This document shows, in pieces, positions 1 through 6,857 of a DNA stretch of 64,000 bases. The position numbers were made by a program, and so were the translations under genes. The notes beneath the pieces were generated by a model. The model made no database searches and was not told the origin of the DNA. It saw only the letters and a list, made by a program, of their open reading frames with translations. Source of the stretch: a virus; IMG/VR virus record IMGVR_UViG_3300023174_000045, positions 62,001-126,000 of that record; one strand, given 5' to 3'. Every line of letters starts with the position of its first letter. Position 1 is the stretch's first letter.

Positions 1-151
1 TCCTGACATCGAAATGCTGACCAAACACAACATCAACAATGGTGCCAGTATGCAAATAATGGAAAAAGTGGGATTCAAGTCAGTTGGCGAATATGTGTTT
101 GACTCAGTGGCATACAAAATGTATTCCAGCAATCCAAGAGGAGTTGAATGA
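1..151 (+). CDS. GNAT-type acetyltransferase, C-terminal end only
   Basis: The reading frame enters from the left edge and stops at 149-151, leaving about 49 residues. The visible tail contains NINNGASMQIMEKVGF, which fits the conserved N-x-x-S-x-x-x-x-E-K-x-G-F segment that ends many GCN5-related N-acetyltransferases (acetyl-CoA to amine transfer). The body of the protein lies outside the window, so the substrate cannot be guessed. The stop overlaps the next start (ATGATGA), indicating translational coupling. Confidence 0.6.
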   Translation, partial: PDIEMLTKHNINNGASMQIMEKVGFKSVGEYVFDSVAYKMYSSNPRGVE

Positions 152-390
152 TGATTAGTGCAGTATTATTTGTCGTTGCCTTAATAGGATGGGGGTGGCT
201 GGTGTTTGGAAATCATTTCACATGGCTGGAACGCCGCCGAGAACTATGCAGTATTGGTGACCATTGGTTGACCAATAAGGGATTTACTTGGCATAACAAG
301 CACGGTGAATACTTTAGCGAGCATCATTGCAGAGCTTGCGATTACATGAAGGTACACAATGAGCCCAGAGCAACAGATCCGAGTACATGA
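148..390 (+). CDS. small membrane-anchored protein with Cys/His cluster
   Basis: An 80-residue protein. Residues 2-22 are a hydrophobic segment that would be a signal anchor. The rest is soluble, aromatic and rich in Cys and His (CSIGDHW early, HHCRACDY later), so a small metal site is possible but not proven. The start overlaps the preceding stop by 4 bases and the 3' end overlaps the next gene by 32 bases. A second ATG at 151 would also serve. No family recognised. Confidence 0.6.
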   Translation: MMISAVLFVVALIGWGWLVFGNHFTWLERRRELCSIGDHWLTNKGFTWHNKHGEYFSEHHCRACDYMKVHNEPRATDPST

Positions 391-592
391 AGAATGGTGC
401 CGACTGCGAGTAGAGGCCGCTGAGGCTGATCGTGACTATGCACTGGGCTTGGCCGGTGCCGCACATTTGGAATTGATGCAAGCCTTGAAATATGGATTCA
501 ATCCTGCCTCAGCACACAGCACACTGATCAGCATTGGCAAGTTGAGTCCAAGACTAAATCAAATAAGAGAAGAATATGAACGAAAAGTTTAA
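359..592 (+). CDS. hypothetical small helical protein
   Basis: A 77-residue, probably all-helical protein starting MSPEQQIRVHEEW, with no signal peptide or membrane segment. It overlaps both neighbours, which supports membership in one operon of tiny early genes. No family recognised. Confidence 0.6.
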   Translation: MSPEQQIRVHEEWCRLRVEAAEADRDYALGLAGAAHLELMQALKYGFNPASAHSTLISIGKLSPRLNQIREEYERKV

Positions 593-815
593 ACAGTTGG
601 CCCTCGAGGCCAAGATGGCGACTGCGGACTTTGATGTAGGCAGTTACTATGTGGCCACACCAGATCGGATGCAGAAACTTTGCGAATTGATTGTGCGGGA
701 ATGTGCCAAAGCCTGTATCAATATGGGCAATGACTATGAAATAAAATCTGCTGGTCAGTATCAAGCAGAAATGTTTGCTTTTGCGATTAAAAAACATTTT
801 GGAGTTGAACAATGA
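576..815 (+). CDS. hypothetical small protein
   Basis: A 79-residue soluble protein. An AAGAGAAGAAT purine stretch just before the ATG is a fair ribosome-binding site. The sequence ELIVRECAKACINMGNDY followed by a short linker and a C-terminal KKHFGVEQ is typical of small conserved proteins in T4-like phages whose function is unknown. The stop overlaps the next start (ATGA-type). Confidence 0.65.
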   Translation: MNEKFKQLALEAKMATADFDVGSYYVATPDRMQKLCELIVRECAKACINMGNDYEIKSAGQYQAEMFAFAIKKHFGVEQ

Positions 816-1537
816 AAATTTACATCAGCGGATATAGAGATCATTGGATCTCACCTTACACCATGCTGGACTATGTGTTCTTCTGGACTGACTGGTCCAA
901 GTGTGCTCGTTGGACTGTGGAACAAAGTCTTGAAGATCATCGTAGAGAAAAATCTCAGTTTGTGGAACGTCCAGACTGGTGTGAAAAGTGGAGTGACCGT
1001 CTTACACCCATCAGCCGGGGCATCATGTGGGTACTGGATCGTGTGCATCCGCCCATCAACTACATCAAGATTGACCGCTACGATACCTGGAGCATGGACC
1101 ATACATTGAGTCCAATTATCTTGCCCATGCTGAAACAACTCAAAGAAAAAAAGCATGGCGCACCGTTTGTGGATGACGAGGATGTGCCTGAAGAACTGAA
1201 GTCAACATCTGCACCGCCCAAAGAAAATGACTGGGACACTGATGCCAATCACTTTGCTCGTTGGGACTGGGTCATGGATGAAATGATCTTTGCGTTTGAG
1301 TGCAAGGTAGATGACTCCTGGGAAGAAGCGTTTCGTTCAGGCGAACATGACCTGCTTTGGATACCAGTAGACAAAGAAGGCAATGAAGTGCCCAAAGGTG
1401 AACACAAATACTATCAAATGGGCAAAGGTCCCAAAGATACCTACCAGTGCGATTACGAAGGAATGAAAGTGGTAGAAACTCGCATCCAAAACGGCTTCCG
1501 CTTGTTTGGAAAATATTTTTCTTCGCTCTGGGACTGA
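812..1537 (+). CDS. conserved phage protein of unknown function
   Basis: A 241-residue soluble protein rich in Trp, Asp and Tyr, with a positively charged first third and an acidic centre. The ending (residues near 215-241: YEGMKVVETRIQNGFRLFGK) resembles conserved hypothetical proteins of large marine phages. No catalytic motif is visible. It overlaps the gene before (ATGA) and the one after (TGATG), so it is in the middle of a coupled operon. Confidence 0.7.
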   Translation: MKIYISGYRDHWISPYTMLDYVFFWTDWSKCARWTVEQSLEDHRREKSQFVERPDWCEKWSDRLTPISRGIMWVLDRVHPPINYIKIDRYDTWSMDHTLSPIILPMLKQLKEKKHGAPFVDDEDVPEELKSTSAPPKENDWDTDANHFARWDWVMDEMIFAFECKVDDSWEEAFRSGEHDLLWIPVDKEGNEVPKGEHKYYQMGKGPKDTYQCDYEGMKVVETRIQNGFRLFGKYFSSLWD

Positions 1538-1809
1538 TGCTCGGTCACAACTACAACGATCACAGAGCCAGTTTAGGCTATTCAATTAAAAGTCTAAAAG
1601 AAGCGGATCAGGCATTTCATTCTCGAGCTAAGTGGGCCGTGGAGTTTGCATGGTGGCCACACCGCTGTGAAATCACTAGAAAAATTATTTGGTTGCAACA
1701 TGCTTACCGTGGTTGTGTTAGGTGGTCTGATGGCTGGGCCACACCTGATTATCGTTGGCATGATCGCCATGAACATTTGATTTGGGTATTAAAAGGACCA
1801 TATGGGTAA
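1537..1809 (+). CDS. hypothetical 90-residue protein
   Basis: The TGATG overlap with the gene before sets the start at 1537; a longer in-frame ATG at 1447 would bury the start deep in the previous gene. The protein is basic and rich in Trp and His (WAVEFAWWPHR, YRWHDRHEHL), with no obvious membrane helix. No family recognised. Confidence 0.55.
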   Translation: MLGHNYNDHRASLGYSIKSLKEADQAFHSRAKWAVEFAWWPHRCEITRKIIWLQHAYRGCVRWSDGWATPDYRWHDRHEHLIWVLKGPYG

Positions 1810-2056
1810 TGATGCGTTTGAAAACATGACAGCAGACTTGATGAACATGGCCGAAGGAGTAGAACGTCAGCACAGCATTACTGAAGCAGCCTACGAGGCT
1901 TGGCGACTGGAATTCACGTTTGATGGCATTCGAGGTCTTAGATACGGACAGAGTTTTTGCAATCATTTCGACATAACAGATTACGTGCTGTTTTACAAAA
2001 TGGACTGGGAAAGTGCTGATCAACACATAAGGACAGTGTATCTTGTACAGCCCTGA
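1802..2056 (+). CDS. small conserved T4-like phage protein (RYGQxF family)
   Basis: An 84-residue protein. The second half, RYGQSFCNHFDITD followed by LFYKMDWESADQHIR, matches a pattern I recognise from short conserved proteins of T4-like phages: a [RK]-Y-G-Q-x-F start, an F-x-I-x-D middle, and a W/D-x-x-x-A-x-x-x-I end. Function unknown. It overlaps both neighbours by 8 to 14 bases. Confidence 0.6.
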   Translation: MGNDAFENMTADLMNMAEGVERQHSITEAAYEAWRLEFTFDGIRGLRYGQSFCNHFDITDYVLFYKMDWESADQHIRTVYLVQP

Positions 2057-2270
2057 ACACACACATGGCCTGACCCTGCACTGGGCTCGGGACGACTACA
2101 TGGAACTGTGGAACATGCGCATGGCCAACATAGTAGAACTGTTTGGCCTGCCCGGTGACAGATACATCACAGAAATCACCCAAGATTACATGACCTTTTG
2201 GTTCCGTGATCACCGCGATGCCTTGCTATTTCGACTATGCCATGGACACAGTGAACTACGTACGGCTTGA
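2043..2270 (+). CDS. hypothetical small protein, paralogue family with aromatic C-terminus
   Basis: A 75-residue protein whose C-terminal part, YMTFWFRDHRDALLFRL, follows the same aromatic-beta plus A-x-x-F helix pattern as four other small proteins in this window (2218-2469, 3879-4121, 11552-11800, 14903-15145). This suggests expansion of one small fold. Overlaps both neighbours; function unknown. Confidence 0.55.
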   Translation: MYSPEHTHGLTLHWARDDYMELWNMRMANIVELFGLPGDRYITEITQDYMTFWFRDHRDALLFRLCHGHSELRTA

Positions 2271-2469
2271 TTGTGGTTCTCAACAGGCCTTGGCCTACAA
2301 GCATCAACTGGATGCAGACGGACTTGTAGTGAATCAAGACTATGTCTGGCGCTATCAAAAGCCGGTGTATGATGAATTTGCCTGGACCGAATCAGAAGTC
2401 AGCCACGTCACATTCACATTCCGAAATCCCGCACTGGCCACATTCTATCAGTTAAAGTGGAGTAAATAA
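2218..2469 (+). CDS. hypothetical small protein, same paralogue family
   Basis: Soluble 83-residue protein ending HVTFTFRNPALATFYQLKW, the clearest example with 3879 and 14903 of the family signature aromatic-x-F-x(5)-A-x-x-F-x-L-x-W. The start is uncertain: ATGs exist at 2206, 2218 and 2242; all overlap the gene before, and none has a strong ribosome-binding site. No catalytic residues stand out. Confidence 0.5.
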   Translation: MPCYFDYAMDTVNYVRLDCGSQQALAYKHQLDADGLVVNQDYVWRYQKPVYDEFAWTESEVSHVTFTFRNPALATFYQLKWSK

Positions 2470-2473
2470 TTTA

Positions 2474-3085
2474 ATGTACAAACACCAACTCACTACACCA
2501 GACTGGTTGTGCCATCCAGCTAATATTTCTCCCGACCTTGTTCCAGCCTTAAGCAAAGAATTACTTGCACTTTATCACCATGTTGCAAATTCTGATGGAG
2601 TGTTAAATTTACCCGGTTTTTTGGTTTCTAATGAAACCGAAGAATTTCATAATAGCACCTGTCCAACTGTTATGTCTATGTTGGCACAACTAAAGATACG
2701 AGATTTTTTTCAACATTTTTGTTTTATCATCGAAGTCGCTGATCAGAATTCGGAGGTGCATGTTGACACTTTTTTTGATTTTGGACTCAATATTCCAATA
2801 TTAAATTGTCATGATAGTTATACTGTATGGTATGACAGTGAACCAGTTGGAAAAAATGTCAGCACAGGATATCAACTTAATTTTAAGTTAAATGTTGTAT
2901 CATGCCAAACTGAGGACATGAAAGAAATTGGTCGTTGTGATGCAAATGTCCCACATTGGATCAATGTCAATGTACCACATCGCCCAGTGGTCATGCATGA
3001 TAAATTAAGAATCAATGCCAGCTTGAGATTCAGCAATGATTTATTAATAGATAAACAGTTACCTTATTGGGTATATACAAAATGA
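2474..3085 (+). CDS. 2OG-Fe(II) oxygenase-like protein
   Basis: A 203-residue protein with more A+T than its neighbours. The motif EVHVDTFFDFGLNIPILN gives an HxD pair followed by the G-L-N-[IVL]-P strand common in phage prolyl-hydroxylase-like double-stranded beta-helix proteins. A later PHRPVVMHDKLRINASLRF could supply the distal His and the 2-oxoglutarate-binding Arg. If active it would hydroxylate an unknown protein or small substrate using O2 and 2-oxoglutarate. The fold assignment is from motif pattern only. Confidence 0.5.
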   Translation: MYKHQLTTPDWLCHPANISPDLVPALSKELLALYHHVANSDGVLNLPGFLVSNETEEFHNSTCPTVMSMLAQLKIRDFFQHFCFIIEVADQNSEVHVDTFFDFGLNIPILNCHDSYTVWYDSEPVGKNVSTGYQLNFKLNVVSCQTEDMKEIGRCDANVPHWINVNVPHRPVVMHDKLRINASLRFSNDLLIDKQLPYWVYTK

Positions 3086-3879
3086 TTCGCGGTCTTATTG
3101 TAATCATTTTATTTTTTTATATCGGAACTGTGCATGGTCGTGAGCCCAGTGTTTACGTTTACAACGAAACCGCGGACCGTGTGGAATACCAACGCAACTC
3201 AACGGAGTATCGTCCCATAGCCAGTATCACCAAGTTAATGACTGCCATGGTGGCCTTGGACCACAGCAAGGACCTATTCCGTCAACTGCCACTCAACACC
3301 ACTGTCAAAAGCAACTTGCCACGTGGCACATACACACGCCAAGAACTGTTCAATGCCATGCTGGTACGTAGTGACAATGCTGCCGCGGAAACACTGGCCA
3401 ATGATTACCCAGGCGGACGTAAAGAGTTTATTTGGAAGATGAATCAACAGGCCCGAGAGTGGGGCATCAATGCTGTGTTTCGTGATCCCACAGGCTTGGA
3501 TCGCGGCAACATGGCCACTGCTGGTGACATAGGAACCATGGCTAGTTACGCCGCGGGATACTGGGTCATACGTGATGCCAGTGTGAAAAAAACAGTGGCA
3601 TTTGAAACCAAATTCAAAAAGAAACTGCGTAAAATTCAACTCAACAATACCAACCGTCCCATCTTGATAGAGTTTGACAACATCATCACTTCAAAAACAG
3701 GATTTACCAATCCAGCAGGTTACTGTGTTGCCCTGGTGGTAGAACATCAAAAGCAACGCAGAGTGATAGTTGTGTTGGGTGAGAAAAACAAAACACGCAG
3801 AATAGACACAGTACAGGACATCATGTACAATCATGTGCTGGATCAAAATTTGCAGGACACCCGGTACATCAATAACTAA
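3082..3879 (+). CDS. periplasmic D-alanyl-D-alanine endopeptidase/carboxypeptidase (PBP4/7-like)
   Basis: A 265-residue serine DD-peptidase of the low-molecular-weight penicillin-binding-protein fold (peptidase S11). All three active-site motifs are present: SxxK (S48-I-T-K51), SxN (S97-D-N99) and KTG (K205-T-G207). An N-terminal signal peptide (residues 1-19, ending VHG) sends it to the periplasm, where it would cut D-Ala or DAP-D-Ala bonds in peptidoglycan. The ATGA overlap with the gene before picks the ATG at 3082 over a TTG at 3067. Chromosomal PbpG is the closest relative I can name. Such genes are uncommon in phages; it may loosen the wall late in infection or remodel cross-links. Confidence 0.88.
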   Translation: MIRGLIVIILFFYIGTVHGREPSVYVYNETADRVEYQRNSTEYRPIASITKLMTAMVALDHSKDLFRQLPLNTTVKSNLPRGTYTRQELFNAMLVRSDNAAAETLANDYPGGRKEFIWKMNQQAREWGINAVFRDPTGLDRGNMATAGDIGTMASYAAGYWVIRDASVKKTVAFETKFKKKLRKIQLNNTNRPILIEFDNIITSKTGFTNPAGYCVALVVEHQKQRRVIVVLGEKNKTRRIDTVQDIMYNHVLDQNLQDTRYINN

Positions 3880-4121
3880 TGTTGATGCAACTGCAACAAC
3901 CCATCGGCTCCATACGTCTCGGCGAAAGTTTCAATCACGCACGGGAAATTGCTAGACCTTTTGGGCAAATTGATCGAATCATAGAGTGGTGCAAAACCGA
4001 ACTTGTGGGCGACTGGCGTTGGCAGGTAGTGGCCACCAGCTCAGACCGTGCTCCGGGACGCTACATTTTCTACTTTGACTCAGACCGTGACGCTGCCGCG
4101 TTTGCACTGTTCTGGGCATAA
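3879..4121 (+). CDS. hypothetical small protein, aromatic C-terminus family
   Basis: An 80-residue protein; the ATG shares its A with the TAA of the gene before (TAATG). It contains IRLGESFNHAREIA near the start and ends RYIFYFDSDRDAAAFALFW, the family signature shared with 2218, 11552 and 14903. Function unknown. Confidence 0.6.
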   Translation: MLMQLQQPIGSIRLGESFNHAREIARPFGQIDRIIEWCKTELVGDWRWQVVATSSDRAPGRYIFYFDSDRDAAAFALFWA

Positions 4122-4142
4122 AAAACTAATACTTTTTACTAC

Positions 4143-4171
4143 TTGACTAGATATTCCTGATCTGCTATACT
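4143..4171 (+). promoter_or_regulatory. sigma70-type promoter
   Basis: TTGACT (4143-4148), 17-base spacer, TATACT (4166-4171) with an extended -10 TG at 4163-4164. It lies in the 77-base gap before the gene at 4199. Confidence 0.8.
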
Positions 4172-4198
4172 ACGGGTATTGTATTGCAAAGGATTGAC

Positions 4199-4435
4199 AT
4201 GAATGACTGGGACCGTAACAACCTGCATTTCATCTTGGATTCAGATGAGGCCACGCTAGAGGACTTTTATAGTTGGGCCACAGAAGATGACTTGACCTAT
4301 GCCTTGAGTCTTGTGCGGCAAGCCAAAACAGAATTACTGATACAAGAAGCCGACATCTTGGACGAAATCTTGACCAATGCCACAGCAGATGATGTGTCAG
4401 ATGCTGCCACCATGTTAAAGCAATTTCAACTATGA
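4199..4435 (+). CDS. hypothetical acidic helical protein
   Basis: A 78-residue, very acidic, helical protein (repeated A-x-x-D-D-L/V patterns such as WATEDDLTYALSLV and NATADDVSDAATML). The ATG at 4199 follows an AAAGGA ribosome-binding site and the promoter at 4143; an in-frame TTG at 4184 is less likely. Stop overlaps the next start. Unknown function. Confidence 0.65.
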   Translation: MNDWDRNNLHFILDSDEATLEDFYSWATEDDLTYALSLVRQAKTELLIQEADILDEILTNATADDVSDAATMLKQFQL

Positions 4436-4764
4436 GTCATCAGTTTTTGATCATGTGGTGCAATGAAGGCCTTGAGTGTTGCATAGATCTCACTGAGGAT
4501 GAGCAACGGCGCATGTGGCAACAGTTAAAGGGCGAGCCGGTGAGTGAGAGTGCGATTCCCAACTACAATCATCTCCTGCTACGTGCTAGATACAACAGTC
4601 AACGCCACTATGAGATCTACACTTGTGAAGCCACAGATGGCATCACTGCTGAGGATATCAAGGAAATGTTTGAAGCCAGTCCGCAGACTGCGGCTGACAC
4701 GATTCGACGCCTGGGTCACCGCATTCACAGTGACCGGGCCACAAACAAGGTGTTGATCACCTAA
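4432..4764 (+). CDS. hypothetical small protein
   Basis: A 110-residue soluble protein starting MSHQFLIMWCNEGLEC, coupled to the gene before by ATGA. The last third (ITAEDIKEMFEASPQTAADTIRR) is helical. It resembles small T4-like phage proteins of unknown function. After its stop the same frame stays open for a further 64 codons (see 4765-4985). Confidence 0.65.
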   Translation: MSHQFLIMWCNEGLECCIDLTEDEQRRMWQQLKGEPVSESAIPNYNHLLLRARYNSQRHYEIYTCEATDGITAEDIKEMFEASPQTAADTIRRLGHRIHSDRATNKVLIT

Positions 4765-4985
4765 CTGGACGTTCCGGGTGTCTCCGGATACTGTGACCCA
4801 CAGGATGAGAAGTACAATGACATGTACGGGTGGTACACTTCGAACCGAAAGTGCGCTGGCAATGCGAGAACGGACCCTGTCGGGAAGCGGGTGGAAGGTG
4901 TGTGTTACAAGGCATTGAACCAAACGGGGAGCCAAAGTAACAACGGTGCGAGCTGACACACTAAATTACCGCCGGGGGTTGCAGA
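4765..4985 (+). other. G+C-rich intergenic stretch with many hairpins; structured RNA or gene remnant
   Basis: About 220 bases without a convincing gene. Short hairpins follow one another: CCGG(4774-4787 area), CTGTG/CACAG (near 4791-4803), TGTAC/GTACA (near 4823-4837), CACTTCG/CGAAAGTG with one bulge (near 4837-4852) and CCC/GGG (near 4875-4884). The base composition is clearly richer in G+C than the flanks. The frame of the gene before is also open from 4765 to 4957 without a good start, so a cut-off C-terminal domain (containing Y-x-W-Y and paired Cys) is the rival explanation. No tRNA or known riboswitch signature was found. Confidence 0.35.
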
Positions 4986-4994
4986 GCATTTTGG

Positions 4995-5023
4995 TTGACA
5001 CAAATGAATTTTTGTGTTATATT
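4995..5023 (+). promoter_or_regulatory. sigma70-type promoter
   Basis: TTGACA (4995-5000), 17-base spacer, TATATT (5018-5023). It gives a leader of about 48 bases, with TTTAAAGGAAAC before the start at 5079. Confidence 0.8.
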
Positions 5024-5078
5024 ATGAGCGTCTTGTTTAAGTTATAGGACAAACTCATTTTTTTAAAGGAAACAAATC

Positions 5079-6248
5079 ATGGCAACAACAGTAGCAACTC
5101 GCACAGTAAATCGCGGAGCAAATCCCTTTGCACCCATTGTCAAACAACAAAATCAACGTTTGACTCCCACTCACAACAACAGTGTATATCAGCCCATCAC
5201 ACAACGTGCTGGCGCCATACACAACAATCCTGCAATACAACAAGCACTAAAAATCCTTGCCGCCAACATGGCCGGGCAGAAATTTTCCAATGCTCATTGT
5301 GGAGAACTGGTATTAGTACCATTCCACTTGTTGGACATCAATATTGAAATTCAACGCGATGCTGAACCTGAACATCAGGCCAAAATCATTGTGCGTTTTG
5401 ATCCACGCATTTACATGCCTGTGATGGCTACCAAGTTAGCCAATGGTAGATACTCAGCGTGGGAGGGTCAGCAAACTGCTTGTACCTTGTATCACTTGTA
5501 TCAAGCTGGACTGTTAGAAGATGATTTCTTGGTCCAAGTCAAATGCTTTGACGAAACACTCACAGTACCGGGTTCTGCACTGGTAGGCGAAGCAGATGGC
5601 AATTATGGTTTCCGTCAAATCAATGGCGGCATGCGCAAACCCATTGATGCATTCCACTTGCACCGCAGTCGTGTCAACGGCGCTCGTTTATACAATTCTG
5701 TGTTTGACGAAGACGTACAAAGTGAAATGATTCAGTGTGTGCTGGAACGCAACAACATGTTTCCAGCCAAGTCCAGTGCGGCCAAGTACAACCAAGCCAC
5801 TCCAGGCATGGTCACTTACATTCATGGTTTGAATTTGATTGCTGGACATGGCACTGACATGAAGAAATTCAACGAAACCATCAAAGACCTAGAGTGGGCA
5901 CTGAAGTGGCACAACACCTACTTCCCCAATGAAAAGGGCGTGGATGGTGGTTTTATTCTTGCATTTGGTCGACTGCACGCCGCGGCACGTACCAACAAGC
6001 CTGAGATCAAATTGGATCATGCTGTGGAACTGGACCTGTACAAATTGTTCCAACACAAATACGGCAGTCCCAAGAGCTTCCACAATGACTGCAAACAACG
6101 CTGGGGTACATTCACTGCTGCCAACAACATGCCTGAATCTTGGAGCGACGGTTGCTTGACTCCCATCTTGGTCATGGACTATATAAACTGGGGCGGGCAG
6201 TGTGCTTTGCCGCAAGTGCCACACATGACAACTTACGCAGGTATCTAA
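5079..6248 (+). CDS. ParB-like (ParB/sulfiredoxin fold) protein
   Basis: A 389-residue protein with its own promoter and a good AAAGGA site. Residues about 80-150 resemble the ParB N-terminal nuclease/CTPase-type fold: an I-x-x-x-x-Q-R strand (INIEIQRDAEPEHQ) and a later YSAWEGQQTACTLYHL at the place of the usual D-G-x-H-R box, here degenerate (EGQQ). The middle and the C-terminal half are helical and unrecognised; the first 60 residues are low-complexity. ParB-like proteins occur in phages as DNA-binding or nuclease factors; because the box is altered, catalysis is doubtful. The strong monocistronic setting suggests an abundant early protein. Confidence 0.6.
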   Translation: MATTVATRTVNRGANPFAPIVKQQNQRLTPTHNNSVYQPITQRAGAIHNNPAIQQALKILAANMAGQKFSNAHCGELVLVPFHLLDINIEIQRDAEPEHQAKIIVRFDPRIYMPVMATKLANGRYSAWEGQQTACTLYHLYQAGLLEDDFLVQVKCFDETLTVPGSALVGEADGNYGFRQINGGMRKPIDAFHLHRSRVNGARLYNSVFDEDVQSEMIQCVLERNNMFPAKSSAAKYNQATPGMVTYIHGLNLIAGHGTDMKKFNETIKDLEWALKWHNTYFPNEKGVDGGFILAFGRLHAAARTNKPEIKLDHAVELDLYKLFQHKYGSPKSFHNDCKQRWGTFTAANNMPESWSDGCLTPILVMDYINWGGQCALPQVPHMTTYAGI

Positions 6249-6249
6249 A

Positions 6250-6618
6250 ATGGAAGAAGCCAAACAATACTACTTCTATCTGTGGCGGCATCGTTACATT
6301 GATGATGCAACCGACCAGCCAGTCACACGCACATGCCTTGGCATCACCAGCAATCCCACATCAAGGATTCAGGGATATGAAGGTCATGTGGGACACACAG
6401 TAAAATTTACAACACTGTGGACTGGTCCTGAAAGATTGATCCGTGACCTTGAAGACAAAATCAAACGCGAGTTCTACGACTACTTGTTTGTGGGCACTGG
6501 CAATTTTAGATATGAATGGATTGACGAAAATGTTGATCATCACTCAGTGGTCAACTGGGTCACATGGGAAGTTGAAAACAGCTATATTGGCATTACCAAA
6601 GTTGAGGACACACAATGA
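6250..6618 (+). CDS. GIY-YIG-like domain protein
   Basis: A 122-residue protein starting one base after the previous stop. It shows an aromatic first strand (QYYFYLW), then TCLGITSNPTSR, GYEGHVGH and a helix with a conserved-looking Glu (LIRDLEDKIKREF), the order seen in GIY-YIG nucleases. The GIY and YIG tripeptides themselves are not exact. It may be a small nuclease or an inactive relative. Stop overlaps the next start. Confidence 0.45.
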   Translation: MEEAKQYYFYLWRHRYIDDATDQPVTRTCLGITSNPTSRIQGYEGHVGHTVKFTTLWTGPERLIRDLEDKIKREFYDYLFVGTGNFRYEWIDENVDHHSVVNWVTWEVENSYIGITKVEDTQ

Positions 6619-6857
6619 GCTCACTATATCTCAATTCAAGAACTTGGACTGTGTTTGACCCAAACAACGCAGACCACAGACGCTACTACTATGAGTTTAT
6701 CAAAACAAATACCTGGGGCCGCTGTCCTGTGAGGTTCGTGGTGCCGGATCGTCAAGGCGATTTGATCTCCATGATCCGTCGCAGTTTAATTGATTGGTAT
6801 GTGATGAACGAGTTTGATTCTAAAGGCAAACCTGGCAGGAAAAAAGTCAATGCCTGA
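6615..6857 (+). CDS. hypothetical small protein
   Basis: An 80-residue basic protein (SSLYLNSRTW, a central YYYEFIKTNTWGRCPVRF, and a lysine-rich end). Coupled to the gene before by ATGA; its last codons overlap the start of the amidase gene. No family recognised. Confidence 0.6.
   Translation: MSSLYLNSRTWTVFDPNNADHRRYYYEFIKTNTWGRCPVRFVVPDRQGDLISMIRRSLIDWYVMNEFDSKGKPGRKKVNA

Noticed and set aside
4579-4959. 126-codon - strand ORF opposite gene 4432 and the structured spacer
   Set aside because: No ribosome-binding site, product without recognisable features, and overlap with a well-supported + strand gene.
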